DNA of 64,000 nucleotides from Leptolyngbyaceae cyanobacterium clean351 (GCA_027451865.1 DAIDHW010000006.1:1-64000); one strand, 5' to 3'; counted from the stretch's first letter, positions 50,946 to 62,122 are shown. Translations and numbers: made by a program. Notes: generated by a model from the sequence alone, not told the origin.

Positions 50946-52100
50946 GTGACCACTGAATTTTTCTACGCCGACCTCCCCCCCGTTACTGACCTACTAGCCA
51001 TCACCGACCCGCAAAGGTTCATAGCCGTCCCCCCAGACTGGTACATTCTCCTGGCGGATTTGATCGGGTCTACCCAGGCGGTGGCAGCTGGCCGGTATAG
51101 AGATGTCAACCTTCTGGGGGCAGCAGCGATCACGGCGGTGCTCAACGCTGTTGGTCGCTTGGAAATTCCCTTTGTATTTGGGGGGGACGGAGGAGTGCTA
51201 CTGGTACCCCCAGGCTTGCTGGCCCCTAGCCGCCAAGCCCTGATCGCTACCCGGGCCCTGGCCGAGAAAGAGTTTGGCTTGGCCCTGCGGGTAGGAGCAG
51301 TCCCTGTTGCCGAGGTGGTAGAGGCAGGCCACGAGGTGAAGATAGTGAAGTTGCAGATTAGTTCTGGGTATAGCCAGGCCAACTTTGCCGGGGGAGGGTT
51401 GCGCTATGCCACCGACCTGATCAAGTCTCCTCAGGACGCCGGCCGCTACATTTTTGGTCCTGAACCCCAGGCTGAGGCTAGTTTCGCTGGTCTGGAATGC
51501 CGCTGGCAGGATATCCCCAATCCGAGAGGGGAAATTTTGACTTTGATTCTGATGGCAGCTCGGGAGGGGGCGGCGGCCAGCCTGGTCTACCGGCTGGTGA
51601 TCGAGAAACTGGTGGCGATCTACGGTCAAGAGACCAAGTTATGTCCTCTCCACCCAGCGGCTTTGCGCCTGAGCTTCAATCCCTCTACCCTGATGGCCGA
51701 GGCCCGTCTTCAGGGTCAGGAGTACTGGTGGATTCACCTGGGGTTGATGTGGCTGCAAAACCTCCTGGGCTGGTGTTTGATCCAAAGTGGGTTCTCCCTC
51801 CTAGGCCTGGACTGGGGGAAACTGCGAGCCGCCAACGTGGCTAACGCTGACTACCGCAAGCGCGATGATGCCCTGCGCTTGGTCCTAGCCTGCACTGCTA
51901 GCCAACGTCAAAGCCTGGTGGATTTTCTCGAGGATTTGTCTACCAAAGGGGAATTATTCTACGGTCTGCACCGCTCTGACCGGGCCCACTTGACCTGCAT
52001 GGTGTTTGACCGGCAACATCACCACATCCATTTTGTGGATGGGGCGGACGGGGGGTATGTCTTGGCCGCCCAAGACCTGAAGCGGCGCCTCGGTCGATGA
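50946..52100 (+). CDS. DUF3095-family protein (cyclase-like N-terminal region)
   Basis: WYILLADLIGSTQAVAAGRYRDVNLLGAA, PFVFGGDGGVLLVP. Confidence 0.8.
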   Translation: MTTEFFYADLPPVTDLLAITDPQRFIAVPPDWYILLADLIGSTQAVAAGRYRDVNLLGAAAITAVLNAVGRLEIPFVFGGDGGVLLVPPGLLAPSRQALIATRALAEKEFGLALRVGAVPVAEVVEAGHEVKIVKLQISSGYSQANFAGGGLRYATDLIKSPQDAGRYIFGPEPQAEASFAGLECRWQDIPNPRGEILTLILMAAREGAAASLVYRLVIEKLVAIYGQETKLCPLHPAALRLSFNPSTLMAEARLQGQEYWWIHLGLMWLQNLLGWCLIQSGFSLLGLDWGKLRAANVANADYRKRDDALRLVLACTASQRQSLVDFLEDLSTKGELFYGLHRSDRAHLTCMVFDRQHHHIHFVDGADGGYVLAAQDLKRRLGR

Positions 52101-52187
52101 CAGAGAAGTCCTCCCCCAGGTCTGGGAGTTATAGGTAACTCGTACTGTAAAATGAGTTATAAGTTCTACTATTTTGGAACTGCAACC

Positions 52188-52319
52188 ATGGATGACCTGA
52201 GCCGCAAAATCGATGACTTGAACCGAAAAACTGAGAACCTAATTCGCAAGGTAGAAGATCTAAGTCGCAAGACGGACGATCTGAACCGTAAAATAGTTGA
52301 TCTGAGTCGTAAAAAGTGA
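52188..52319 (+). CDS. 43-aa heptad-repeat coiled-coil microprotein
   Basis: MDDLSRK IDDLNRK TENLIRK VEDLSRK TDDLNRK IVDLSRK K; not in ORF track. Confidence 0.65.
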   Translation: MDDLSRKIDDLNRKTENLIRKVEDLSRKTDDLNRKIVDLSRKK

Positions 52320-52459
52320 TCTGAATCAAGGGTGTTATCCGCTCGTTTGCCCCGCTCTGGCCCGGCCTCGTATGACTTTTATCCGTCCCTTCACGCCAGT
52401 CACCGTGGTGCTGGGGGCCTTGGCTGGACCACCCTAGACTGGGCAGGGGGCAGCGCCCA

Positions 52460-53164
52460 ATGACGGCATACTTTTACCCCTACCCTCCTCTGGAACCCGG
52501 CCACCTAGTACGCCGCTACAAACGGTTTTTCGCTGAGATTGGCCTCACCTCCGGTCAGGTAATCACCGCTCACTGTCCCAACACTGGTCCTATGACCGGG
52601 GTGTGTGTCCCAGGGAGCCCCGTCCAGGTCTCCTACCATCCCAGTCCCAAGCGCAAGCTAGCCTACACCTGGGAAATGATTCAAGTGGACGGTACCTGGG
52701 TGGGGGTCAATACTGCCTTACCCAACCGGATCATCCGGCGAGCCCTAGAGCACCGGTGGTTTCCTGGGTTGGGGGAATATACCCAGGTGCGGTCTGAGGT
52801 CGCCTACGGCCGCCAAAGCCGGGTAGACTTTTGCTTGGAGGGCGGTAGTGTACCCGTATACCTGGAGGTGAAGAATACCACCTGGTGTGCCGGCTCGGTG
52901 GCTCTGTTTCCCGACACGGTGACCACGCGTGGCCAAAAACACCTCCGAGAGCTCACCAATCTCCTGCCCCAGGCCCGGGCAGTGATGCTGTACTTGATCA
53001 ATCGGGGGGATTGTGACCGGTTTGCCCCCGGGGACACCAAGGACCCGACCTACGGTCGCCTACTACGGCAAGGGGTAGCCGCGGGGTTGGAGGTACGGGC
53101 CTGTCGGTTTGCCGTCACCCCGGAGGGGGTGCGCTACCTGGGTCTGGCGCAGCTGCAGCTGTGA
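52460..53164 (+). CDS. sfsA: Sugar fermentation stimulation protein A
   Basis: VRRYKRFFAEIGLTSG, AHCPNTGPMTGVCVPGSPV, EVKNTTW. Confidence 0.95.
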   Translation: MTAYFYPYPPLEPGHLVRRYKRFFAEIGLTSGQVITAHCPNTGPMTGVCVPGSPVQVSYHPSPKRKLAYTWEMIQVDGTWVGVNTALPNRIIRRALEHRWFPGLGEYTQVRSEVAYGRQSRVDFCLEGGSVPVYLEVKNTTWCAGSVALFPDTVTTRGQKHLRELTNLLPQARAVMLYLINRGDCDRFAPGDTKDPTYGRLLRQGVAAGLEVRACRFAVTPEGVRYLGLAQLQL

Positions 53165-53708
53165 GGGAACAGTAGGTCCCCATCTCCGTGCAGACCGCCT
53201 GGACAGGTTGGTCCCAGGGGTCCCGCGGCAAGCCTTCAAAGCAACCAAAGGCAAACACCACCCCCAGAGTTGGGGGATTGCTCCCCCAACTAAGACAGCG
53301 GTCATAGAATCCCCCCCCGTAACCGAGGCGGTAACCTTGACGATCGTAGGCTAGGCCAGGCACTACCATCAGGTCTGCCTGCTCCAGGGATAGCCGGGGG
53401 GCCCTAGGCAAGGGCTCTCGGATCCCCTGTCTACTTTTTTCTAGGGGCTCCCCGGGGCGCCAGACTCCCCAGGTCAAGCCCGCCGGGGTGCAGCAGGGAA
53501 ATCCCCAAGTCTTAGGTAGAGAGAAGAGGGAGGACAGGTCCGGCTCCTGACTGTAGCTGTGGTAGGCAAGGACCGTAACCGCCCGTTGGAAGGGGGGGTA
53601 ACTTGCTACCTGGAGGCAAATTTGTTGACTGAGGGCAGACCACTCGGCAGGGGAAAGGGCCAGACGCCGCTGCCGCAGAGCCTGGCGCAGTTGAGGCTTA
53701 CTAGTCAC
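53115..53708 (-). CDS. 5-formyltetrahydrofolate cyclo-ligase
   Basis: [43 protein letters not shown]. Confidence 0.92.
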   Translation of the reverse strand: MTSKPQLRQALRQRRLALSPAEWSALSQQICLQVASYPPFQRAVTVLAYHSYSQEPDLSSLFSLPKTWGFPCCTPAGLTWGVWRPGEPLEKSRQGIREPLPRAPRLSLEQADLMVVPGLAYDRQGYRLGYGGGFYDRCLSWGSNPPTLGVVFAFGCFEGLPRDPWDQPVQAVCTEMGTYCSLTAAAAPDPGSAPPPG

Positions 53709-55008
53709 AGGGGATATCTTGATGGAGAAAGGCCCGGCCCAAGGCCCCGCCGTAGTTAGCTACTACCTGGCCCTTACCCCACAGGCGGTACTTATAGGTC
53801 ACCAGCCCCTCTAGGCCCACGGGGCCCCGGGGGGGGAGTTTCTGGGTGCTGATCCCCACCTCAGCCCCAAACCCATACCGGTAGCCATCGGCAAAGCGGG
53901 TCGAGCAGTTGTGGTAAACCCCCGCCGCATCCACGTCGGCCATGAAGGTTTGGGCGGCCTGTGGGTCCTGGGTGACGATCGCCTCCGTATGCCGGGAGCC
54001 GTAGGTGTTGATGTGCTCTACCGCCGCCTCCAGGTCTGGGACAATTTTAATGGCCAGAATCAAGTCGGTGTATTCCGTCCCCCAGTCTGCCTCCGTCGCC
54101 CTACAGACCTCCAGGGGAGCGATCAGAGCCTCGGCGGCGGGTTCAGCCCGCAGTTCCACCCCTTGGGCTGCCAGGGCCGGGGCCACTCTGGGCAGGAAGG
54201 TGGGGGCAATGTGCTGGTGGACTAGGAGGGTTTCAATGGCATTACAGGCGGCAGGGTACTGGGTTTTGGCGTCGAGGGTGATCGCCACCGCCTGGTCTAG
54301 GTCCGCCGCCGCATCCACGTACAGATGACACAGGCCGTCGGCGTGGCCGAGGACGGGAATCCGGGTGTTGGCCTGGATATAGCGGACAAACTCGTTTGAA
54401 CCCCGGGGAATTACCAGGTCTACGTAGGCATCCAAGGCTAAGAGTCCTTGGACCTCGGCTCGGGTGGTCAGCAGTTGAATTACCTCCGGGCTGACTGCTG
54501 TGGCCTCCAGACCTCGGCGCAGGGTCTGCACTAGGGCAGTACAAGAGTGGAGGGCTTCCCGGCCCCCCTTAAGCAGGACCCCATTGCCGGACTTCACCGC
54601 TAGGGCGGCAATCTGCACCACGGCCTCGGGGCGAGCCTCAAAGACCACCGCTAGCACCCCTACCGGGCAGGTGACCCGTTCCAAGCGCAGGCCCTGGTCC
54701 AACAGCCGGTTGATCTTCACCTTGCCCAGGGGGTCCCCCAAGTCCCCCACTACCCGCATCCCGGTAATGGCGGCTGTCAACTTGGGGGCGTCTAGCTTCA
54801 GACGGCTGCGCAGGGCCGCCGAGAGTCCATCGGCCTGGGCCTGCTGGCAGTCAAGCTGGTTAGCCTGGAGAATCGCGGCTTGGTTGGCCTCCAAGGCCTG
54901 GGCCATGGCTTCAATGGCCTGATTGCGCTGGTCCGCACTAAGGTTTGCCAAGCGCCGAGCCGCCGAGCGGGTGGTTTGGGCAAGGGGAATCAGGGGAGAA
55001 GAAGTCAT
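53701..55008 (-). CDS. proA: Glutamate-5-semialdehyde dehydrogenase
   Basis: [57 protein letters not shown]. Confidence 0.97.
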   Translation of the reverse strand: MTSSPLIPLAQTTRSAARRLANLSADQRNQAIEAMAQALEANQAAILQANQLDCQQAQADGLSAALRSRLKLDAPKLTAAITGMRVVGDLGDPLGKVKINRLLDQGLRLERVTCPVGVLAVVFEARPEAVVQIAALAVKSGNGVLLKGGREALHSCTALVQTLRRGLEATAVSPEVIQLLTTRAEVQGLLALDAYVDLVIPRGSNEFVRYIQANTRIPVLGHADGLCHLYVDAAADLDQAVAITLDAKTQYPAACNAIETLLVHQHIAPTFLPRVAPALAAQGVELRAEPAAEALIAPLEVCRATEADWGTEYTDLILAIKIVPDLEAAVEHINTYGSRHTEAIVTQDPQAAQTFMADVDAAGVYHNCSTRFADGYRYGFGAEVGISTQKLPPRGPVGLEGLVTYKYRLWGKGQVVANYGGALGRAFLHQDIPCD

Positions 55009-55100
55009 GGCGATTTGGGATGGCTAGTTTTTCATCTTACCTAGTTTCTCCCCTAGACTTTTTTAGAATGGGGAGTAAAGACGAGGGGGAAATAGGGCTT

Positions 55101-55877
55101 ATGCGCGCTCAATGGTTAGCGGTGGTACTACTGATGGCCCCCCTGGCGATGCCAGCCCGGGCTGAAGACCTCACCCAGCTGCGTCAGCTCCTGGCTACGG
55201 GCAACTGCCCTGGCTGTGATCTGAGCGGCGCGGGCCTAGTGATGGCAGACTTGCACCGGGCTAATCTCCAAGGGGCAGACCTGAGCGGTGCCAACCTTTC
55301 CCGGGCCAACCTGGGGGGGGCTAATCTGGGGGGGGCTAATCTGGCCGGAGCCGTCCTGTACGGCACCAGGCTGACCGGAGCTAACCTGACTGGTGCTAAC
55401 CTAACTGGGGCTAACCTCCAGGAGGCTGACCTAGGGGGGGCCAACTTCAGTCAGGCCACCCTAGCCAACACCAACCTCCAAGAGGCCCAGGACCTGCCCC
55501 CCCGGGTAGGGAAGGCCTCAGACTTTTTACGCTGGGCCTTCGCCGACACCCAGGCCAATCAGCTAGGCCAGGCGATCGAAAACTACACCCAGGCCATTGA
55601 TCTACAACCCAACCTGGCTGTAGCCTACCTGGGTCGCAGTTCAGCCTACTACGAGATCGGCAATTACCCGGCCGCCCGCCATGACTCTCAGCAGGCTGCC
55701 CAGATGTATCTCAATCTAGGGGACCTTCAAGGCTATCAGGTAGCCCGCTCAATCCTTGAGGCTGCCCAGGTAGCTCCCACGAAACCCACCCACAGTGGCG
55801 GCATCAGTGGCTTTTTAAACTCCATTTTCTCCCTAGGGCTTACGGTCCTGCAGTCCGTGGGTGGCCTAGCATTCTAA
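55101..55877 (+). CDS. Secreted pentapeptide-repeat protein with TPR segment
   Basis: Signal peptide [52 protein letters not shown]..., TPR-like [31 protein letters not shown]. Confidence 0.85.
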   Translation: MRAQWLAVVLLMAPLAMPARAEDLTQLRQLLATGNCPGCDLSGAGLVMADLHRANLQGADLSGANLSRANLGGANLGGANLAGAVLYGTRLTGANLTGANLTGANLQEADLGGANFSQATLANTNLQEAQDLPPRVGKASDFLRWAFADTQANQLGQAIENYTQAIDLQPNLAVAYLGRSSAYYEIGNYPAARHDSQQAAQMYLNLGDLQGYQVARSILEAAQVAPTKPTHSGGISGFLNSIFSLGLTVLQSVGGLAF

Positions 55878-55887
55878 CCCTGGGGAT

Positions 55888-56325
55888 CTAGTAGGCGAGG
55901 GGGGGCGGGGCGGCCTGGGGGGTAGAGGCGGGAGAGGGAGTAACCACCGGCGAAGGAGTAGTTTTGAGAAACACCGCCTGGGAGGGATTAGCAGGTACTA
56001 AACCGGCGGCAGCAGCTTGGTTACCCAGGGTGTAGCGCAGTTGTTGACTGGTGGTGGTCAACTCCAGCTCCTGTCTTTGCAGGGTGGTTAGCTGATGGTA
56101 GGTCTTGCCCCACTCCTGTTGAATCCGCACCGTGACAGCGTAGGCGCCCACTAAAAGCGCGGTCAGGACTAGGGCCGCTCCAGTGCTTACCTGGTGGGCT
56201 TTGACCAAAAACTGCAGGTTGGCTGGCGCAGGGGCCGGGGCAGGTACTACCCGTAGGGGGTTAGGGCGCCGCCGGGGAGAGCCTGGCCGGACCGGAGTGA
56301 CGGGGTCGGACTGACGATTATACAT
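55888..56325 (-). CDS. FtsL-like single-pass membrane protein (tentative)
   Basis: Pro-rich N-terminus, one TM, then coiled-coil-like segment. Confidence 0.4.
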   Translation of the reverse strand: MYNRQSDPVTPVRPGSPRRRPNPLRVVPAPAPAPANLQFLVKAHQVSTGAALVLTALLVGAYAVTVRIQQEWGKTYHQLTTLQRQELELTTTSQQLRYTLGNQAAAAGLVPANPSQAVFLKTTPSPVVTPSPASTPQAAPPPLAY

Positions 56326-56544
56326 AGGATCAAGGCCGAAAGGGGGCGGGGTTTACCAGGGGGCTGGTTTCTCCCCATGATCTAATCAGCTGCCCATAAG
56401 TTCCCAAACCCCAAGGGGTGGGGAGACTATCGGCAGGCTCATGATAACCTGGTCCCAGATAGATTAACAGACCAACACCTGCCGTTGTGTCTAGAGATGG
56501 AACTCCCTTGGTGTTCCATCTGCAGTCTCCGGTTGATTTTACCT

Positions 56545-57132
56545 ATGGAAACAAACTCTGAAATCCGCCGCCTAGTGGATATCATGCCCGCATCTGGGCG
56601 GATGTCCACCCGGATCTTGAGTAAGCCTAGCCAGTCAGTGGTCATTGCTAGTAGCTTCCCCCTGCCTTGGCAACGCCAGCGGCTAATCGAGATTAACTTC
56701 GACCTGTGGCGGCGTCTTACTCCCGCCCAGCGGGACTTGGTCCTGCTGCGCACCGTCAGCTGGCTAGGGGCAATTCGGTGGTTTGAGTTTGGCCCCTGGC
56801 AAGGCCTCGGCGCTTTGGGGACAGGAGGGGCCCTGGGGCAGCTGCTCCAGGGAGACGTAGTCGGGGGTACGGTGGCTCTAGGGTTACTGGGGGCGGCCAG
56901 CTGGCAAATTTGGCAGCAAAATCATCGCCCTAGTCTAGATATCGACGCTGACCAGGAGGCGGTGCGCGTCGCCCAGAGGCGGGGCTACCAGCAGGCAGAA
57001 GCAATTCGCCACCTCCTAGAAGCCCTCGAGAAGATCCCGGAACTGGAGGGCCGCTCGGGGTTAAATTTCAGTGAGCTGCTACGGTTGCAAAACCTGCGCT
57101 CCCTGGCTAAAACCCCCCAAACCACTCCCTAA
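56545..57132 (+). CDS. DUF3318-family cyanobacterial protein
   Basis: METNSEIRRLVDIMPASGRMSTRILSKPSQSVVI...; start trimmed to internal Met. Confidence 0.72.
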   Translation: METNSEIRRLVDIMPASGRMSTRILSKPSQSVVIASSFPLPWQRQRLIEINFDLWRRLTPAQRDLVLLRTVSWLGAIRWFEFGPWQGLGALGTGGALGQLLQGDVVGGTVALGLLGAASWQIWQQNHRPSLDIDADQEAVRVAQRRGYQQAEAIRHLLEALEKIPELEGRSGLNFSELLRLQNLRSLAKTPQTTP

Positions 57133-57159
57133 CTCCTCCCTACTCCTATCCAGGTCAAA

Positions 57160-58533
57160 ATGCCCTTTTCAAAAATTCTGATTGCTAACCGCGGGGAAAT
57201 TGCCCTGAGGATTCTGCGCACCTGCGAGGAAATGGGCATCGCCACGGTGGCCGTCCATTCCACGGTGGACCGGGATGCCCTCCACGTCCAGCTTGCCGAT
57301 GAAGCGGTGTGCATCGGTGAGCCCGCTAGTGCCAAAAGTTATCTAAACATCCCCAACATCATTGCTGCCGCCCTGACCCACAATGCCACGGCAATCCATC
57401 CAGGTTACGGCTTCCTAGCCGAAAATGCCCGGTTTGCTGAGATCTGCGCTGACCACAACCTGGTCTTTATTGGCCCATCTCCCACCGCTATCCGGGCCAT
57501 GGGGGACAAGGCAACTGCCCGGGCTACCATGCAGAGCATTGGGGTCCCGACAGTCCCTGGTAGTGAAGGCCTACTGGAGGAGGAATCGGCAGCTCGGCTG
57601 CTGGCCCGGGAGATTGGCTACCCAGTGATGATCAAGGCTACCGCTGGTGGGGGGGGGCGAGGGATGCGCCTCGTCAAGTCTGACCAAGAATTTAGCCGGC
57701 TGTTTCAGGCAGCCCAGGGGGAAGCCCAGACGGCCTTTGGCAATGGGGGAGTTTACCTAGAGAAGTTCATTGACCGGCCCCGCCATATTGAATTTCAGGT
57801 CTTAGGGGATGCCTACGGCCACGTAATCCACCTAGGGGAGCGGGATTGCTCAATTCAACGCCGGCACCAGAAACTCCTTGAGGAGGCTCCCAGCCCGGCC
57901 TTGACCCCGCAACTGCGCCAAGCCATGGGAGAAGCCGCAGTGCGCTCGGCCCAGGCCATCGGTTATCTGGGAGCCGGGACAGTAGAATTTTTACTCGACC
58001 AGCAGGGGCGCTACTACTTCATGGAGATGAACACTCGCATACAGGTAGAGCATCCAGTAACAGAGATGATTACCGGTCTAGATTTGATTGCTGCCCAGAT
58101 CCGCATTGCCGCCGGGGAGCCCCTGGAGTTGAACCAAGATCAGGTGCAGCTGTGCGGCCACGCCATCGAGTGCCGGATTAATGCTGAGGACCCAGACCAC
58201 AACTTTCGCCCCCACCCGGGTCAAATTACCGCCTATCTCCCCCCCGGGGGAGCCGGTGTACGCATGGACTCCCACGTTTACACTGACTATCGCATACCCC
58301 CCTACTACGACTCCCTCATCGGCAAGTTAATCGTCTGGGCTCCCGACCGGCCCCGGGCAATCCAGCGGATGCGCCGAGCCCTGCGGGAGTGTGCCATTAC
58401 GGGCCTGCCCACCACCTTAGGTTTTCACCAACGAATCCTCCAGTCTCCGGAATTCCTCCAGGGACAGGTTTACACCAACTTTGTCGAGCATCTACTAGCG
58501 CAGGGCCAGGGTGATGAGCCCTTGCTGACCTAG
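57160..58533 (+). CDS. accC: Acetyl-CoA carboxylase biotin carboxylase subunit
   Basis: [55 protein letters not shown]. Confidence 0.97.
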   Translation: MPFSKILIANRGEIALRILRTCEEMGIATVAVHSTVDRDALHVQLADEAVCIGEPASAKSYLNIPNIIAAALTHNATAIHPGYGFLAENARFAEICADHNLVFIGPSPTAIRAMGDKATARATMQSIGVPTVPGSEGLLEEESAARLLAREIGYPVMIKATAGGGGRGMRLVKSDQEFSRLFQAAQGEAQTAFGNGGVYLEKFIDRPRHIEFQVLGDAYGHVIHLGERDCSIQRRHQKLLEEAPSPALTPQLRQAMGEAAVRSAQAIGYLGAGTVEFLLDQQGRYYFMEMNTRIQVEHPVTEMITGLDLIAAQIRIAAGEPLELNQDQVQLCGHAIECRINAEDPDHNFRPHPGQITAYLPPGGAGVRMDSHVYTDYRIPPYYDSLIGKLIVWAPDRPRAIQRMRRALRECAITGLPTTLGFHQRILQSPEFLQGQVYTNFVEHLLAQGQGDEPLLT

Positions 58534-58782
58534 GAGCATTTCCCGGGCTAAGCTGAGCACCCCCACTAGGATCACCGGGGTCATGTCTACGCCTCCAAGG
58601 GGGGGAACGACGCGACGTAGGGGCCGGAGGACCGGTTCCGTAGGCCAGGCCACCAGGCACCAGGGCCACTGGTGCAGGGGAATCTGCGGGTACCAGCTCA
58701 GTACGATGCGCAGGATAAAGAGCAAGGTAAGCAAACCCAGACTAAGACTAAAGGTCCATACTCCCAGGGTAGCCAGGTTCAT
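58495..58782 (-). CDS. YggT-family membrane protein
   Basis: [48 protein letters not shown]. Confidence 0.9.
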   Translation of the reverse strand: MNLATLGVWTFSLSLGLLTLLFILRIVLSWYPQIPLHQWPWCLVAWPTEPVLRPLRRVVPPLGGVDMTPVILVGVLSLAREMLLGQQGLITLALR

Positions 58783-58958
58783 GAAGTTAAATTTTGTTTA
58801 GGTTAATTAACTCTCATTGTAGCGGGAAATTAGCCCCTGGGAGGGGTTAAGAACCGAGGGCTTCCTAGCCTCTTGACCGTAACTTCTCATCCCGGCCGGC
58901 TTGTGAGATAATGATTGATCAAGTTATCATCACTGTTCTGCGCTCTGGCCTTAACCCT

Positions 58959-59078
58959 ATGACACCTTCCCTTGCCAACTTCCTCTGGAGCCTCGTGTGG
59001 GGCAGCGCTATTGTTGTGATCCCCGTTACCGTCGCCCTGATTCTAATTAGCCAAAAAGACAAGATTCAACGCTCCTAA
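58959..59078 (+). CDS. psbX: Photosystem II protein PsbX
   Basis: 39 aa MTPSLANFLWSLVWGSAIVVIPVTVALILISQKDKIQRS; missing from ORF track. Confidence 0.92.
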   Translation: MTPSLANFLWSLVWGSAIVVIPVTVALILISQKDKIQRS

Positions 59079-59365
59079 CTCGCAGGGTGCTTAGCCCGGG
59101 TAAGCCGCCCCTCTTGCCCGTTGCAGGCCAGCCCGCTTTCCCCCCTGTCCAGTCAAAGTCAACGTAGGCAACTGCCTTAGGTTTTTTTGCTGTCTGGGGG
59201 GAGAAAGCTATCTCCTGGCTCTCTAGAGTGGATCTGTTATGATGCAGAGAGTACCTTGTATGTCCCAACTCCCCTGGGCGGAAGGGGACAGAGGTGGCCT
59301 AACTGACCCTAGCCCTCAGGCTAGCCGGCAAAAGGGCAAAGCATAGACCTGCGCTAGGAAAGACA

Positions 59366-60034
59366 ATGGTAAACTTCAGCTTTAATATGGCGAGCATGAC
59401 CGGCATTGTCATGGCAGTGGCTGGAGTGGCCCTGTATGCAGTGCGTTCATTTCGCCCTGAACTCTCGCGAGACCACGATATTTTCTTCTCGGCGGTATGC
59501 TTGCTGTGTGGCCTGATCCTAGTGTTCTACGGCTGGCGCTTTGACCCGATCATGCAGTTTGGCCAAGTGCTGTTGAGTTCAGCAGCGGTATTTTTTGCCC
59601 TTGAGAACCTCCGTCTGCGGCGGATTACGACTACCCAAGCCAAGCGGGGCACCCCGGCGGCGGCGGTGGACTACGACCGGCCGGTCAGCCGGGTGTACCG
59701 GGCTGAACTCGACGATCTTGAGCCGGAGGAAGAGGAAGAACCCCAACCCCGGGTCCGGACGCGGGTTTATGGCTACGAAGATGATGACTACCTGCCCCAG
59801 GAGCGTACCCGTCCCTCCCTGCGTAGCCGCCCCGAGCCCTCTAGCCGTGGCTACCGCCCCAGTGAGTCGACCAGTCGAGCAGTGCGTCCTGCCCGCCGCT
59901 CTGGCAGCGAGACTAATCCGCGCCGCCTGAGAGCCTCCACTCCCCGCCGGCCGGAACAGGACACTGGCGAGTACGCCGACTACCAGCCCATCAGTGATGC
60001 CTACGAGCCGGAAGACTTGGGGGAGCAAACTTAG
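59366..60034 (+). CDS. ycf66: Ycf66-family protein
   Basis: MVNFSFNMASMTGIVMAVAGVALYAVRSFRPELSRDHDIFFSAVCLLCGLILVFYGWR. Confidence 0.9.
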   Translation: MVNFSFNMASMTGIVMAVAGVALYAVRSFRPELSRDHDIFFSAVCLLCGLILVFYGWRFDPIMQFGQVLLSSAAVFFALENLRLRRITTTQAKRGTPAAAVDYDRPVSRVYRAELDDLEPEEEEEPQPRVRTRVYGYEDDDYLPQERTRPSLRSRPEPSSRGYRPSESTSRAVRPARRSGSETNPRRLRASTPRRPEQDTGEYADYQPISDAYEPEDLGEQT

Positions 60035-60530
60035 AGGTGGGGCTGGTTGGAGCCTAGCCCTGGTGCTAGTCCTAGCCCTGGGGGCCTGCCGCCCCGAGAG
60101 CAAATTGCCAACCTACCCCAACAGCGCCTACACCGACATCCAACCGGCCCTTAGTGGCAACGGCCGCTTTCTGGCCTTCACCTCTAGTCGTGCTCAAAAT
60201 CAAAGTATCTTCCTCTACGATCTAGAAGAGAAATGCTTTTTGGCCGTAGCTGGCCTAAATCACCCCGGAGCAGTAGCTGAGTCCCCCAGCCTTAGTTACT
60301 CGGCTCGCTACATCGCCTACCTGTCCACCGCCGCCACTGGCCGGCCGGAAATCCAAGTTTACGACCGGACCCGCCAAAGTGCTGAGGTGCTCACCCTGGG
60401 ATACCTAGACTGGTTTCGGGCCCCCTCCATCAGTCCCGATGGCCGTTATGTAGCCTTTGAGACCGGGAACCAAGGCCAGTGGGATGTGGCCGTGTTTGAC
60501 CGCGGCCCCCAGGTTGAGTTAGATAACTAG
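59994..60530 (+). CDS. TolB-like beta-propeller lipoprotein
   Basis: Lipobox-like VLALGAC; YTDIQPALSGNGRFLAFTSSR, APSISPDGRYVAFET. Confidence 0.82.
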   Translation: MMPTSRKTWGSKLRGGAGWSLALVLVLALGACRPESKLPTYPNSAYTDIQPALSGNGRFLAFTSSRAQNQSIFLYDLEEKCFLAVAGLNHPGAVAESPSLSYSARYIAYLSTAATGRPEIQVYDRTRQSAEVLTLGYLDWFRAPSISPDGRYVAFETGNQGQWDVAVFDRGPQVELDN

Positions 60531-60589
60531 ATGAATAGAACTACGCTGGAAGGCTCACAACCCCGATCCCATCCCTCCCAGGTTTAACC

Positions 60590-61546
60590 GTGGCTCCTAG
60601 GCTGAAATTCCTCGGGCAGGGGGCAAGTATTGCCGCGACCTTGGTGTTTCTTGCCAATACCCTGGCGGAGAATTGGCATCAGGTCCTCAAAGTGCCCCTA
60701 ACTACTCAACACTGGGGCTTAGTCCCCTTGACCGTCACCCTGGCCCTGCTCTCCTACGGGTGGCAGGGGGTTTTGTGGGCTGGAAACTTCCGTGACTTGC
60801 ACTATCAAGTTCCCTGGACCTGGTCTCTAGTTAATTTCCTAGTTTTAGAGATCGCCAAGTATCTGCCCGGGGGGGTCTGGCAAGACTACGCCCGGATCCG
60901 GGCGGCCCACGCCCAAGGGGTCCCCGTGCAGGTGGGCACCGGTAGCCTGGTTCTGCAAACCATCTACACGTTTATTGCAGCTCTGGGTCTCGGGCTATTG
61001 ACCACCAACCGCCCCCAGGTCCAGGCCGGCTGCTGCCTAGCCTTGACCTGTTTTTTGGTCGGCCTGCACCCACAGCTATTTAACCGAGTCTTAGCAGCCC
61101 CCGGACGGGCAACGCGGTGGGTTAGTCAAGCTCGCTGGCAGCTGCCGCCGCCGCTGCGGCTGCGTCACTACCCCTGGCGGTCTATCTTTGGCAATCTGCT
61201 GTTCATGGGGCTGCGGGGTCTCAGTTTCCTAGTAACAATCCTGATTTTTACCCCGATTCCCACCCCCAATCTGATCCCCCTCCTGGGAGGGTTTAGCCTG
61301 GCCTGGGGGCTGGGCCTGGTGTTTCCGGGAGCCCCGGGGGGGGTGGGTATTTTCGAGAGCGCCGCAGTCTTAATCCTAGAGGGCTTGCTTCCCCCCCAGG
61401 TGCTGATCTGGAGTGTAATCGTCTATCGTTTAGTAAGTATCACCACGGAGGTCTTGGGGGTGCTCCTCGGTTGTCTGCTCAGCCAGCTACTACTACAAAA
61501 AGTCTACGGGCTTGCCTGGTTTAGTAAGGTATCCCAGGAACCCTAG
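60590..61546 (+). CDS. UPF0104/lysylphosphatidylglycerol synthase-like membrane protein
   Basis: Multi-TM; VLEIAKYLPGGVWQDYARI, GLVFPGAPGGVGIFESAAV. Confidence 0.82.
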   Translation: MAPRLKFLGQGASIAATLVFLANTLAENWHQVLKVPLTTQHWGLVPLTVTLALLSYGWQGVLWAGNFRDLHYQVPWTWSLVNFLVLEIAKYLPGGVWQDYARIRAAHAQGVPVQVGTGSLVLQTIYTFIAALGLGLLTTNRPQVQAGCCLALTCFLVGLHPQLFNRVLAAPGRATRWVSQARWQLPPPLRLRHYPWRSIFGNLLFMGLRGLSFLVTILIFTPIPTPNLIPLLGGFSLAWGLGLVFPGAPGGVGIFESAAVLILEGLLPPQVLIWSVIVYRLVSITTEVLGVLLGCLLSQLLLQKVYGLAWFSKVSQEP

Positions 61547-61593
61547 CCCACCCCCCTGCTAACTTTGCCTTTGTCCCCCTGTGAATTTGACCT

Positions 61594-62118
61594 ATGACCT
61601 GGCGTGGCTCCTCGACTCCTACAGACCGTCTACTTTCCTCTTTGGTATACCTGCTGCCGGTTATGGAGGCTCTGCCCTTCGGAATTTTTCTCTTTTCACA
61701 GATTCCCGTCCTAGTAACTATTCTTAGCCCTTTGTTTTACCTGCGGCAGTTCTACGACCTCTCCGTCGGAGGGCTAGCGATCGTCCCTTTACTAGCTTTC
61801 TTCGGCCTATTTTTGGGAGTAGTGCGTAACTCTAGCTGCAGCCACCTGCTCCGGTTTAATGCCATGCAAGCTCTGCTCATCACCATTGGCATTTACCTGG
61901 GGGAAATCCTCCTGCAGATCCTTGGCATCACCCAAATTCTGAGTTTGGGTTTTGCCGACCCCCAAAGCCATGCCCCAATCCTCTTGGTAGTCTTTTTTCA
62001 AATTATTTTTCTCGGCACCATTGCTCTGTGCGGCTACTCGACATTCTTTGCTCTCCAGGGCTTGTACGGGGAAGTACCGGTCATCTCGGAGGCTGCCTAC
62101 CGTCAAACTCGCTACTAG
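61594..62118 (+). CDS. Tic20/Ycf60-family protein
   Basis: DRLLSSLVYLLPVMEALPFG, RNSSCSHLLRFNAMQALLITIGIYL. Confidence 0.88.
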   Translation: MTWRGSSTPTDRLLSSLVYLLPVMEALPFGIFLFSQIPVLVTILSPLFYLRQFYDLSVGGLAIVPLLAFFGLFLGVVRNSSCSHLLRFNAMQALLITIGIYLGEILLQILGITQILSLGFADPQSHAPILLVVFFQIIFLGTIALCGYSTFFALQGLYGEVPVISEAAYRQTRY

Positions 62119-62122
62119 GAGT

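Noticed and set aside
52129-52329. 66-aa minus-strand ORF (MIQITFYDSDQLFYGSDRPSCDLD...)
   Set aside because: Antisense reading of the heptad-repeat ORF; its apparent repeats mirror the plus-strand heptads, which fit a coiled coil much better
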